64,000 nucleotides of DNA. Source: Bauldia sp965232525 (lineage in GTDB: Bacteria > Pseudomonadota > Alphaproteobacteria > Rhizobiales > Kaistiaceae). Below the pieces are notes generated by a model. That model saw only the letters and a list, made by a program, of their open reading frames with translations. It did no database searches and had not been told where the DNA came from. Where the stretch lies: positions 310,001 through 374,000 of the forward strand of contig NZ_OZ246980.1 in assembly GCF_965232525.1 (NCBI RefSeq), given 5' to 3'. Position numbers and translations under genes: made by a program. Shown here in pieces: positions 1 through 9,231 of the stretch (positions are counted from its first letter, which is position 1; every line of letters begins with the position of its first letter).

Positions 1-932
<932 letters not shown>

Positions 933-936
<4 letters not shown>

Positions 937-1715
937 GCACCGATCAGGATCAATTCGCCCTCTACCCCAGTCTGCCCGACCGCCCGGTCTTCATCTCCGG
1001 CGGCGGCAGCGGCATCGGCGCCGCGATCGTCGAACATCTGGCGCGCCAGGGCGCACGCGTCGGCTTCGTTGACACCGACGACGGCGCCAGCACCGCACTG
1101 CTCGACCGGCTGGGCGCCGAAGATATCGCCCATCAGCCACTTTTCGAGCGTGCCGACGTCACCGATCTCGACGCCTACATCGCCGCCATCGAACGCCTCG
1201 ACGATGCGCTTGGCGGCATCGACGTCCTGGTTAACAACGCCGCGAACGATCAGCGCCATCGGATCGACGAGGTCACGCCGGCGTTCTGGCGCGACCGGAT
1301 GGCCGTCAACCTCGATCATCAGTTCTTCGCCGCGCAGACTGTAGCCAAAGGCATGGTCGAGCGCGGCCGCGGCGCTATCATCAATATGGGATCGTGCAGT
1401 TGGCGCCTGGGCCTCGGCGAGCTTTCGGCCTATGTGACCGCCAAGGCGGCCATCGAGGGGCTCACCAACGGCCTCGCGCGCGAGCTGGGACCGTCCGGCA
1501 TCCGGGTCAACTGCATCATTCCCGGCTTCATCAAGACGGAGCGCCAGGTCAAGCTGTGGCTGACGCCCGAGCTGGAGAAGATCGTCTTGGACGGGCAGTG
1601 CTTGAAGGAACTGATCGATCCGGCCTACGTCGCCAATCTGGTTGCCTTTCTCGCCTCCGACGACAGTCGCATGTGCACGTCGGCGACCTACACGGTCGAC
1701 GGCGGCTGGATCTGA
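933..1715 (+). CDS. Short-chain dehydrogenase/reductase
   Basis: NAD(P)-dependent oxidoreductase of the classical SDR family, 260 aa. The nucleotide-binding motif GGGSGIG lies near residues 18-24, the NNAAND motif near 100, the catalytic Ser near 143, and the YVTAK active-site pair near 156-160. The start is a TTG that overlaps the stop of the MalK-type ATPase gene (TTGA). It is followed after 17 nt by the RraA-like gene and then a GntR regulator, so it belongs to a sugar or sugar-acid operon. With an L-rhamnonate-dehydratase-like enzyme next door, oxidation of a sugar or 2-keto-3-deoxy acid is a reasonable guess; the substrate is not readable from sequence. Confidence 0.9.
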
Positions 1716-1732
1716 AACGCGGGGAGGGGGAC

Positions 1733-2380
1733 ATGCACACACTCAGCCAACGGCTGGAGAAATGCTACAGCGGCGCTGTCTACGATGTTCTGCGCGAACG
1801 CGGGGTCACCAACACGGTCCTGCCTAAGGATGTCCGGCCGCTTGACCCGACACGGACCCTTGCCGGTCCCGTCTTCACCGTCGCCGGCAGCCCAAAGAGC
1901 GGGATCGGCGGCCATGAATCGTTGATCGCCTGGACCGAGTTCCTGTCCGCCGCCCCTTCAGGCCATGTCGTCGTCTCCACCGGCCAGGACCAGGACCGGG
2001 CGCTGATGGGCGAGCTCAGCGCCGAGACGCTCCAGTTTCGTGGCGTGAAGGGCTACGTGACCGACGGCGGCTGTCGCGATTGCCGGTTCATCATCGATAT
2101 CAGCTTTCCGGTGTTCGCGCGCTTTTACACCCCACGCGACGTTGTCGGCGCCTGGACGCCGGACACGCTCCAGGAACCGCTGAACTTCATGGGCGTGACG
2201 ATAGCGCCGAACGACTACATCATCGCGGACATAGACGGTGCCGTTGTGATTCCGGGCGATATCGCCGAGGAGGTGATCGATCAGGTCGAAGCGGTCATGC
2301 AGACCGAGAACCTTGTCCGCAAGGCCATCCTGGAGGGCGAGTCGCCCAAGGACGCCTATCTGAAACACGGCAAGTTCTGA
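1733..2380 (+). CDS. RraA-like family protein (possible 2-keto acid aldolase/decarboxylase)
   Basis: 215-aa member of the RraA / HMG-CHA aldolase fold. The conserved segment GYVTDGGCRDC near residues 104-114 carries the Arg-Asp pair that, in the aldolase branch of the family, binds substrate and metal. True RraA (RNase E inhibitor) is about 160 aa, so this longer form fits the metabolic branch better. The start ATG follows a strong GGGGAGGGGG ribosome site. It sits in the ATPase-SDR-RraA-GntR operon beside an L-rhamnonate-dehydratase-like gene, consistent with retro-aldol cleavage of a 2-keto-3-deoxy sugar acid. That role is inferred from context. Confidence 0.85.
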   Translation: MHTLSQRLEKCYSGAVYDVLRERGVTNTVLPKDVRPLDPTRTLAGPVFTVAGSPKSGIGGHESLIAWTEFLSAAPSGHVVVSTGQDQDRALMGELSAETLQFRGVKGYVTDGGCRDCRFIIDISFPVFARFYTPRDVVGAWTPDTLQEPLNFMGVTIAPNDYIIADIDGAVVIPGDIAEEVIDQVEAVMQTENLVRKAILEGESPKDAYLKHGKF

Positions 2381-2385
2381 TCGAC

Positions 2386-3108
2386 ATGACGTCCGACACC
2401 GCATCGCTCAACATCGCGCAGCAGATCGTCGACAGCCTCGGCCGGCGTATCGTGCGCGGCGATCTCACCGCCAGTGGCCCAAGCCTCGTCGAGCAGGACA
2501 TCATGATGGAGTACGGCGCGAGCCGTAACGCGGTGCGCGAGGCCGTCAAGACACTGGCCGGCAAGAACCTGGTGCGCAGCGAACGTCGTGTCGGCACCAT
2601 CGTCCAGCCGGCCGCTGCGTGGAACCTCTTCGATCCGCAGATCATCGACTGGATGCTGTCCGACGATTCGACCAGCGCCGAACTGCTGAAGGCGCTGTCC
2701 GAGCTGCGCATGATCGTCGAGCCGGCCGCGGCGGCACTCGCCGCCGAGCGCGCGACGCACCGGCAGATCCTCGAGCTCCTGGATTGCTATGATGGCATGT
2801 GCGCGCACGTCGATGACGACGAGCGGGCGATCCCGTACGATGTTCGTTTTCATGAGACGTTGCTGGAGGCCTGCGGCAATCCGCTGCTGCGATCGCTCGC
2901 GCACAGTTTTGGCCTACTGCTGCGGGCCAACTTCAAGCTGTCGATCCAGGTCGACCAGGCCTTCCTCCGAAATCTCGAGGATCACCTGATGATCGCCGAG
3001 GCGGTCCGGGATCGCGATCCTGTCCGGGCGCGGCAGGCGAGCATCACGCTCCTCAGGAAAAACGAGAAGGACATGGAGGAGGTCCGCGCGGCATCCGCCG
3101 CGTCGTGA
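2386..3108 (+). CDS. GntR-family transcriptional regulator, FadR (FCD) subfamily
   Basis: 240-aa regulator. An N-terminal winged helix-turn-helix (about residues 12-75, with GASRNAVREAVKTLAGKNLV) is followed by an all-helical FCD ligand domain (about 95-230) with the metal-binding His pattern (RFHETLLEACGN and EDHLMIAEAV). FCD regulators usually respond to a carboxylic acid intermediate of the pathway they control. The start ATG lies 5 nt after the RraA stop, so it is the last gene of the ATPase-SDR-RraA operon and probably autoregulates it. No clear operator is visible inside the window. Confidence 0.9.
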   Translation: MTSDTASLNIAQQIVDSLGRRIVRGDLTASGPSLVEQDIMMEYGASRNAVREAVKTLAGKNLVRSERRVGTIVQPAAAWNLFDPQIIDWMLSDDSTSAELLKALSELRMIVEPAAAALAAERATHRQILELLDCYDGMCAHVDDDERAIPYDVRFHETLLEACGNPLLRSLAHSFGLLLRANFKLSIQVDQAFLRNLEDHLMIAEAVRDRDPVRARQASITLLRKNEKDMEEVRAASAAS

Positions 3109-3171
3109 GGGTAGAACTCCAGCACGTCCGGCGAGTCGACGCGACCCCAAGCCAGCCGGGATCGCGCACGC

Positions 3172-4359
3172 CTAGCCCGAAAGCGTTTCGATCGTCTCGA
3201 GGCTGAGGCCGTGACCGAAGCCGGGGGCATCGCTGACCGTCAGTGATCCATCCTGCGGCACCCGCATGCCGGGGAACCCGATCGTTTTGTCGAGCGGCAC
3301 GCCCGGCCCGCCGCCGACGAAGAACTCACCCCAGTGGGAGGCCGAGCTCGCGTAACCGAAGTGCTGGCCATATGGCGTGTTCATGCCAGCGTGAAGGATG
3401 ACTTCGAGACCGGCGGTTTCGGCGATCGCCGCGATCCGCTGGCAGGCGGTGAAGCCGCCGACCCAGTGGATGTCCGGCTGGAAGATGTCGACGACCTGCC
3501 GTCTCGCGGCGTCGAAGAACGCATACGGCGTGTACCAGTGCTCGCCGGTGGCGAGCGTTTGCCACGCGAGGCGCTGCCGCAGTGCGTCATGCGCCGACGG
3601 GTTCTCGGGGATCAGGCAATCTTCGATCCACCGCAGGCCGTAGGGCCTCAACCGTTCGGCAAGCCGCACCGCAAAAGCCACATCGAACGCCATCCAGCAG
3701 TCGAGCATCAGATCGACATCCGGCCCGATCAGTTCGCGGGTCTCGGCGACCAGCGCTTCGTTGCGGTCGATCGCCGCCAGGTCGTCAGCCGGACCGTAGG
3801 GACAAGCGAGCTTGGTCGCGGTGAAACCGAGTTCCAGGTGCCAGTCGGTATCGTTGCCGGTGGCGTAGCAGGTCTGGCGTTCGCGCGCCGGGCCGCCCGC
3901 CAGTTCGAATACCGGCAGGCCAAGCGCCCTGCCCTTCAGGTCCCACAGCGCCAGATCGATCGCGCTGATCGCGTAGGAGGCGAGACCGGCCGGCGAATAG
4001 GGCGAGGCGAGGCGCAGCATCAGGTCGTAGAGCTTGTCGATCGCCATCGGGTTCTCGTCGACGAGGAGCGGGCCGAGATGCTGGTTGATGACCGCGACCA
4101 CCGGGTCGCCCAAGCTGGTGGTGCCGAAGCCCCAGGTGCCGTCGTCGGTGATCACGACGCATCCGACCGCCGGCCATGTCGCCCGCCAACTCGCCCGGCG
4201 GGCCTTGTAGCGCGGGAAGCGCGCCATTGGGCTCGCGACCTCGGCATCCTCGATCCATGGCGCCCGGCGCTGGAGCGCCCGCCCCTCTTCCGACACCACC
4301 ACCGGCTGCCCGATGCCCGGCCGGGTGATGGTGAAGGCGCGGATATCTTTGATTTTCAT
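3172..4359 (-). CDS. L-rhamnonate dehydratase-like enolase-superfamily enzyme
   Basis: 395-aa member of the mandelate racemase / muconate lactonizing group. Such enzymes abstract the proton alpha to a carboxylate and, here, probably dehydrate a sugar acid to a 2-keto-3-deoxy acid. The resemblance to RhmD is specific: WIEDAEVASPMARF near the N-terminus, CYATG, and LMLDCWM around the first metal Asp. The further metal Glu residues are in RWIEDCLIPEN and ATGEHW, and the catalytic His is in ILHAGMNTPYG. The start chosen is the ATG with GGGACG 5 nt upstream; an in-frame ATG 12 nt earlier is less likely. It is convergent with the SDR/RraA operon. Exact substrate (rhamnonate, fuconate or similar) is not certain. 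Confidence 0.88.
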   Translation of the reverse strand: MKIKDIRAFTITRPGIGQPVVVSEEGRALQRRAPWIEDAEVASPMARFPRYKARRASWRATWPAVGCVVITDDGTWGFGTTSLGDPVVAVINQHLGPLLVDENPMAIDKLYDLMLRLASPYSPAGLASYAISAIDLALWDLKGRALGLPVFELAGGPARERQTCYATGNDTDWHLELGFTATKLACPYGPADDLAAIDRNEALVAETRELIGPDVDLMLDCWMAFDVAFAVRLAERLRPYGLRWIEDCLIPENPSAHDALRQRLAWQTLATGEHWYTPYAFFDAARRQVVDIFQPDIHWVGGFTACQRIAAIAETAGLEVILHAGMNTPYGQHFGYASSASHWGEFFVGGGPGVPLDKTIGFPGMRVPQDGSLTVSDAPGFGHGLSLETIETLSG

Positions 4360-4425
4360 GATGCGTCCCATTGTCGAAGAGGCGATTCGTCGCGAGAAGC
4401 CGCCCGATTGATGCTCAGCGGCGCC

Positions 4426-4875
4426 TCACCGCAACCGCAGCCTAAACACTTCATCGTGGCCACGCATGACTCCAGTGGCCCGCCATCCGAGCTTTTTGTA
4501 GAAACCGGTCGCGCGGATATTCGGATCGGGATTGGCCAGCAGCCAGATCTCCTCGTACCCCTCCGAGGCGAGCCAGTCTCGCACCTGCGACAGCAGCGTC
4601 GATCCGACCCCTCGACCTTCATGGGTGGGGAGGACGGCGACGACCTGAACCTCGCCGTTCGATCGGTCGCCCATCGAGAACCCGACCACCTTGCCGTCCT
4701 CCTCGCACAACCAACCGCGAACGTCCGACTCCATGGCCCTGGCAAGAGACTCCGGCGTGATGCCGTAGTCGTCCCTCAATTGGTCCATGGTAATGGCGTT
4801 CTCGACGGTCGACTGCCGCACCGCAAACACCGACGGGAGATCGGAAACGTCCATCTGTCGAAACATGAGCGGCAT
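4426..4875 (-). CDS. GNAT-family N-acetyltransferase
   Basis: 149-aa single-domain acetyltransferase. Motif A is visible as VVAVLPTHEGRGVGSTLL (about residues 83-100), which binds the acetyl-CoA pyrophosphate, and motif B follows as RATGFYKKLGWR. These enzymes transfer acetyl groups to amines. It sits between the rhamnonate-dehydratase-like gene and the DRE-TIM lyase on the same strand with small gaps. Nothing in the neighbours points to a substrate. An internal ATG (MFRQM) three codons in is an alternative start. Confidence 0.88.
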   Translation of the reverse strand: MPLMFRQMDVSDLPSVFAVRQSTVENAITMDQLRDDYGITPESLARAMESDVRGWLCEEDGKVVGFSMGDRSNGEVQVVAVLPTHEGRGVGSTLLSQVRDWLASEGYEEIWLLANPDPNIRATGFYKKLGWRATGVMRGHDEVFRLRLR

Positions 4876-4924
4876 CGGATTATCGGCGTCCCGGATGTTG
4901 GCTTGCCGTCACAGGACGTGACCC

Positions 4925-6148
4925 CTAACCCTCCACCTCGCTCGCGCCGGCTGCATTGGCGATGGCCAGGAACTCCGCGTCGGCGAGCGGACGATGCTTC
5001 GCCGCGCCGGTGCGCTGGCTGCGCACCAGGATCCGCTGCACCTGATCCGGAGTCGCCTGCAAACCGTAGTCGGCGAGTTTCTGGACGACCGCGCCGGTAT
5101 CGCTCCACTTGCCGACCACCAGCTCCGGCGTGCGGCCGACGACTTCCGGCTCGAAGGGAAAGGCGTAGGGCCGTTCACCGCCGGCGATCAGCGCCGCCGT
5201 GGCGCTCCATTGCTCGTAGCGGAAGGCACCGTCACCGACGATCGCCTTGAAGTAACCGTTCGGTAGTCCGCTGATCTCCTCGACCAGCCGGCAGACCTCC
5301 GGCAGGCGATCCAACTGCAGACCGGTGTCGACGCCGTAGATCATTTCCAGTGCCGCGGCGACCGCTTCCATGGCAGCGTTGCCGGCCCGGTAGCCGATCC
5401 CGTTGATCGAGACCTGCAGGACGTCGGCGCCGCCCTCGTAGCCGCCGAGGACGTTGGCGACCGCGAGGCCGAAATCGTTGTGGCAGTGCACTTCGACCTT
5501 CAGTCCGGTTTCCGCCTTGAGGTGGCGCACCAGGTAGGCCATGGCGTTCGGCCGGGCGATGCCCTGGCTGTCGACCACGGTGACCGCCTCGGCGCCTTCC
5601 TGCTCGGCCGCCTTCGCTGCGGTCGTGATGTGTTCCAGATCGGCCCGGGTCGACTCGGGCATGAACAGGTTGACGACGCAGCCGGCTGCCCGCGCGGCCC
5701 GGACCTGCTCCAGCATCTGATCCATTAGCTCGGCGCGGCTCGCCTTGGCGACATGCTGCTGGAAGACCTCGCCGATGCGGTACCAGACCATCACGTGTCG
5801 GGCGCCGAGGTCCAGCGCCGTCTCGACTCGACCGGGTTGCCAGGTGACCCAAAGGTCCATGCCGAGGTTGCGGGCGAGCAGCGCCCGCACCACCTCCTGC
5901 CAGCCGGGCACGGTGAGGAAGACCTCGGTGCGTTTGATCCCGAGCCGCGCCAACGCCTCGGCGATCCGCACCTTGTCGGCGGTAGTGAAGGCGAGATCGG
6001 CCGACTCCTCGCCGTCGCGGATGGTCAGGTCGTGTAGTTCGACCGAATGCGGCGGCACGGCGATCGCGGGGTCCCAGTTGTGCCGGCTTGTCGCCCACCG
6101 GGGCTGGTTCCAGATTTCACTGTCAGCGCTCTCGTTCGGATTCGCCAT
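4925..6148 (-). CDS. DRE-TIM metallolyase (HMG-CoA lyase / homocitrate-synthase superfamily)
   Basis: 407-aa TIM-barrel enzyme making or breaking C-C bonds next to a 2-keto acid or acyl-CoA. The signature is HDLTIRDGEE near residues 38-47 (canonical DxTLRDGxQ), and the metal-binding HCHND lies near 221-225, followed by GLAVANVLGGYEGGAD and INGIGYRAGN, as in isopropylmalate and homocitrate synthases. There is no LeuA regulatory domain. The start follows a GGAGCG site. A remnant of an enoyl-CoA hydratase and a MaoC hydratase lie divergently upstream, suggesting an acyl-CoA or branched organic-acid route. Specific activity cannot be assigned. Confidence 0.88.
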   Translation of the reverse strand: MANPNESADSEIWNQPRWATSRHNWDPAIAVPPHSVELHDLTIRDGEESADLAFTTADKVRIAEALARLGIKRTEVFLTVPGWQEVVRALLARNLGMDLWVTWQPGRVETALDLGARHVMVWYRIGEVFQQHVAKASRAELMDQMLEQVRAARAAGCVVNLFMPESTRADLEHITTAAKAAEQEGAEAVTVVDSQGIARPNAMAYLVRHLKAETGLKVEVHCHNDFGLAVANVLGGYEGGADVLQVSINGIGYRAGNAAMEAVAAALEMIYGVDTGLQLDRLPEVCRLVEEISGLPNGYFKAIVGDGAFRYEQWSATAALIAGGERPYAFPFEPEVVGRTPELVVGKWSDTGAVVQKLADYGLQATPDQVQRILVRSQRTGAAKHRPLADAEFLAIANAAGASEVEG

Positions 6149-6284
6149 TGTCGCTCCGTGGAAAAAAGGGGGACTCCGTTGCGATCAACGGTAACATGCC
6201 GGGCCGCGCGCGGTTCGCAAATCCAACCGACTCACGTGGCGGGCCGACCTGCACCGCTGCTCAGATATGCATGTAATGTGATAG

Positions 6285-6524
6285 CAATTGGAACGCATCG
6301 GCATGGTCGATGACGGCGAAGAACTGCGTGTCGACCGCGAGGTCGCCTCGGCGATCGCGTCCCATTCCACCGTCGCCACCCGGGCGGTCAAGGCCGCGGT
6401 GCGCGGTGCGTTGGACCTGACGATCGAGCAGGGGCTCAGATACGAGAACGAACTGATATCCCTCTGTTTCGCCAAGGCCGAGGTGATCCGACCCGGCGGC
6501 TCGGCGGACCAGGACGCCCGATGA
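6285..6524 (+). pseudogene. Enoyl-CoA hydratase C-terminal remnant
   Basis: An open stretch of about 80 codons begins right after an in-frame TAG. The peptide reads like the C-terminal helices of a crotonase: the block AVKAAVRGALDLTIEQGL followed by RYENELISLCFAKAE matches the usual K-A-...-GL-E-L-FAT pattern, but it ends in an unrelated tail instead of the expected EGxxAFxEKR. The catalytic N-terminal two thirds are absent. It overlaps the next frame by ATGA. I read it as a decayed gene, possibly left by a deletion that also trimmed the neighbouring IclR gene. A short independent gene starting at TTG 6288 is possible but unlikely. Confidence 0.6.
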
Positions 6525-6856
6525 CCAGGCAGGACGATCCCGCCGCGGATGCGGCCAGAAAGGGCAAGTCGGCGGTTCCCGCCGTCGAGAAGGCGCTGGA
6601 TGTCCTGGAAGTGCTGGCCGACGCACCGGACGGTCTGACGATGAACGAGATCGTCGAGAGGCTCGGCCGGACGATGGGCGAGATCTACCGGGTCGTCGTA
6701 TATCTCGCCGAACGCGGATACCTCTCGCAGGACCCCGGCACCAGCCGCTATGCATTGACCCTGAAACTCTTCGAGCTGTCCCACCACCACGACCCGACCG
6801 AGGCCCTGGACACGGACGCGCCGTTCGATCGAGCCGAGACCGGTCAAGCCAGCTGA
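6521..6856 (+). pseudogene. IclR-type regulator truncated to its HTH domain
   Basis: 111 aa holding only the IclR winged helix-turn-helix (about residues 20-85: VEKALDVLEVLADAP, LTMNEIVERLG, EIYRVVVYLAERGYL, YALTLKLFELS). The usual effector-binding domain of about 170 residues is missing; the frame stops about 25 residues after the HTH. The intact IclR at 7380 aligns with it almost end to end up to this point, so the truncation is clear. It overlaps the crotonase remnant by 4 nt. It may be a dead fragment, or a free DNA-binding domain able to compete with the intact regulator; I favour decay. Confidence 0.6.
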
Positions 6857-6866
6857 AGGATGCCGA

Positions 6867-7319
6867 ATGATCGTTGAAATGTTCTTCGAGGATTATGAAA
6901 TCGGGACCGAGCGAACAAGCTTCGGCCGCACGATCACCGAAGCCGATATCGTTCTCCACGCTGGACAAACCGGCGATTTCTTTCCCCATCACATGGACAA
7001 AGAGTGGTGCGCCACCCAGGACTTCAAACGCCGGGTGGCGCATGGGACCCTGGTCTTCTCGGTGGGGATCGGCATGACGGCATCGACGATCAACCCACAC
7101 GCCATGTCCTACGGATACGATCGCCTTCGCTTCGTCCGACCGGTGCATATCGGCGACACCATCACCGTTCGCGCAGCGATTACCGAGAAACGCGATCATC
7201 CGAAGCGAAACACACATGGCTTCATCGTCGAAGCCATCGAAATCACCAACCAGGACGGCGAGACGGTCCTAGTTTGTGATCACCTCTACCTCGTCAAACG
7301 CAAGCAACCTGCCGATTGA
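6867..7319 (+). CDS. MaoC-like hot-dog dehydratase/hydratase
   Basis: 150-aa single hot-dog domain of the (R)-specific enoyl-CoA hydratase (MaoC) type, which adds water to or removes it from acyl-CoA thioesters. The hydratase-2 motif is present: RTITEADIVLHAGQTGDFFP (about residues 20-40) with the catalytic Asp and downstream His (HHMDKE), then VAHGTLVFSVGIGM, the substrate-loop helix. The start follows GAAGGA. It lies between the truncated and the intact IclR genes, which suggests that the intact IclR controls it. Confidence 0.87.
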   Translation: MIVEMFFEDYEIGTERTSFGRTITEADIVLHAGQTGDFFPHHMDKEWCATQDFKRRVAHGTLVFSVGIGMTASTINPHAMSYGYDRLRFVRPVHIGDTITVRAAITEKRDHPKRNTHGFIVEAIEITNQDGETVLVCDHLYLVKRKQPAD

Positions 7320-7379
7320 CAGGCCGCAACAGCCGGGTGGCGACCCATCTCGGCTGGCGAATCGTTGTAAGGCTATCCG

Positions 7380-8162
7380 ATGAATGTGAAGGACAAGCCC
7401 AAGAAGAAGCCTGCGGCCAAGTACGCCGTTCCGGCTCTCGACAAGGCCCTGGACGTTTTGGAGCTCTTGTCGGAGACCGCCGTTTCGATGTCGCAGACGG
7501 AGATATCGCGGGCGTTGGGCAAGAACGCCAGCGAGATGTTTCGCACTCTCAGCGCGCTGGAGGCCCGCGGCTACATCCGGCGCACGGCGGCCGGCCAGTA
7601 TCGGCTGACGCTGAAGCTGTTCGAACTCAGTCGCGCCCACTCACCCTACGAGGAACTGCTGCGCGTCGCCTTGCCGGTCATGCGGGAACTAGCCGAGAGC
7701 GTTGGCGAAACCTGCCATCTGACCACGCTTCGCGATGGCGAGATCGTCGTGCTCGCCCAGCATGAGAGCCCGAAGTCGCTGCGGCTTTCGGTGGAGGTGG
7801 GGTCTCGCCATTCGCCATTGTCGACGACCTCCGGGCGTATCATCCTCGCCGCCATGGACGACGACACGCGTACGGCGTTCCTGTCCGATTACACCAACTT
7901 CAGCCAATTGCCGGAAGACATCCGCAACGCGTTTTTGACCCGCGTACGCACCGTCGGCGAGCGCGGGTACGAGATTTCCGACGGCGAGCGCTTTGTCGGC
8001 GGGATCGACGTCGGCGTTCTCGTCGGCACACCGCAGTCCAAGGCCAAGGCTGCTCTGGTCGTCGCGACGTTGCGCAGCGCCGATGGACCGGACGTCGACG
8101 CCATCCTTGCCGCGGTCACGTCCTCGGCACGCCGCATCACCGAACTCGCCGGGCTCGTTTGA
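7380..8162 (+). CDS. IclR-family transcriptional regulator
   Basis: 260-aa complete IclR regulator: N-terminal winged HTH (about residues 15-80, DKALDVLELLSE ... SEMFRTLSALEARGYI) and the C-terminal effector domain (about 95-255, with GETCHLTTLRDGEIVVLAQ, RHSPLSTTSGRIILAA and the conserved GGIDVGVLVG). Family members bind small organic acids. It is downstream of the MaoC gene by 60 nt and ends 17 nt before a convergent LacI gene, so it probably regulates the MaoC/DRE-TIM genes. It resembles the HTH-only remnant upstream, pointing to local duplication. Confidence 0.92.
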   Translation: MNVKDKPKKKPAAKYAVPALDKALDVLELLSETAVSMSQTEISRALGKNASEMFRTLSALEARGYIRRTAAGQYRLTLKLFELSRAHSPYEELLRVALPVMRELAESVGETCHLTTLRDGEIVVLAQHESPKSLRLSVEVGSRHSPLSTTSGRIILAAMDDDTRTAFLSDYTNFSQLPEDIRNAFLTRVRTVGERGYEISDGERFVGGIDVGVLVGTPQSKAKAALVVATLRSADGPDVDAILAAVTSSARRITELAGLV

Positions 8163-8178
8163 GCGAGGAACCCGCCGG

Positions 8179-9195
8179 TCAGCCGCTTTCGCGCACGTAG
8201 AGTTGCCAAGGGACGACAAAACGACGCCATCTTTCCTCAACCCGTTCCTCGACGACATCAATGAGGTAACGCGTCTCGCGGGTGAGCGATACCTCGGTCG
8301 GACCGATGGTGGTCAGGCGTGGCGCGCAGAAGACACCCTCCTCGGCGTTGCCACAGCCGATCACCGCGATGTCGTCCGGTACCCGTAGGCCCGATCGCTG
8401 AAACTCGTTGATCATGGCGACGGCCGAGAAATCCGACTCCGACAGGACGACTGTCGGTCGGGGTGACATGGCGACAAGGCGTCGAGCCACCTCCACGGCG
8501 CCGGGCCGGGACTCCGCGCCGCCGAACAGGATTGGTTCGGCGACTCGATCGCGGTGGGCGGTTGCGAACGTACGTACCAGTGCCATCCGTGGATCGCTCA
8601 GCGTTCCATCACCGTTGGCGCAATAAGCAATGGTGTGATGCTGCCGATCCAACACATGCGCAAGCGCGGCACGCAAGCCACCGACCCGATCGTGATTGAC
8701 GACGGAGATTCCTTTCGGGTCGGCGGTCGGGTGTATCACCAGGCAAGGCCGGTTCGCACGCACGAGCGGTGCGAACAAATCGTTGATTTCCGCCGTCGAG
8801 CAGCCATCGACGCTGGCCACCACGGCGTCCGTCAACCCGGCCTCGACTTCACGCAAAATCTGACGGCGCGCGTCAAAGTCGGCGCCGATCGTCACCACGG
8901 TCGTGTATCCTCGGCTTTGCGCGACGTTGTCGACATCACGGGCGATCTTGTCGGCGAACGGATTGCCGAGTTCGGGCAGCAGGACGCAGATGCGTTCCGT
9001 CCGTTGTCGGCGCAGATGCCGCGCCGTCTTGTTCTGGACGTAGCCCAAATTTGCGATGGCGTGTTCGATGCGGTTCCGCGCCTCAGGGCCAACACGCTTC
9101 ACCAACTCGGCCCGGCCGCTGAGGTGGTACGACACCGCCGCGGTCGAAACGCCCGCGGCTCGAGCGACATCCATCATCGTCGGTTGACGCGCCAT
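8179..9195 (-). CDS. LacI-family transcriptional regulator (sulfatase/sugar ABC locus)
   Basis: 338-aa LacI/GalR repressor. The HTH is at the N-terminus (MDVARAAGVSTAAVSYHLSG), followed by the hinge helix (NKTARHLRRQRT) and a periplasmic-binding-protein-like sensor domain to the C-terminus. The chosen ATG precedes MARQPTMMDV; an upstream in-frame start adds seven residues without a better ribosome site. It is the last gene of the minus-strand run SBP - permease - permease - sulfatase - LacI, so it most likely controls that operon through the 16-bp palindrome at 13716-13731. Confidence 0.92.
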   Translation of the reverse strand: MARQPTMMDVARAAGVSTAAVSYHLSGRAELVKRVGPEARNRIEHAIANLGYVQNKTARHLRRQRTERICVLLPELGNPFADKIARDVDNVAQSRGYTTVVTIGADFDARRQILREVEAGLTDAVVASVDGCSTAEINDLFAPLVRANRPCLVIHPTADPKGISVVNHDRVGGLRAALAHVLDRQHHTIAYCANGDGTLSDPRMALVRTFATAHRDRVAEPILFGGAESRPGAVEVARRLVAMSPRPTVVLSESDFSAVAMINEFQRSGLRVPDDIAVIGCGNAEEGVFCAPRLTTIGPTEVSLTRETRYLIDVVEERVEERWRRFVVPWQLYVRESG

Positions 9196-9231
9196 GCTCC
9201 TTGGTCCGGCCACCATGTCGTTCGCGCGATG

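Noticed and set aside
1733..2380. Ribonuclease E inhibitor RraA as the call
   Set aside because: The protein is about 55 residues longer than true RraA and sits in a sugar-acid operon; the metabolic branch of the family fits better.
3334..5250. Long plus-strand open frame (638 codons) opposite the rhamnonate-dehydratase, GNAT and DRE-TIM genes
   Set aside because: It crosses three well-supported minus-strand genes, its peptide is rich in Arg/Gly/Pro with no domain, and long antisense frames are expected in high-GC DNA.
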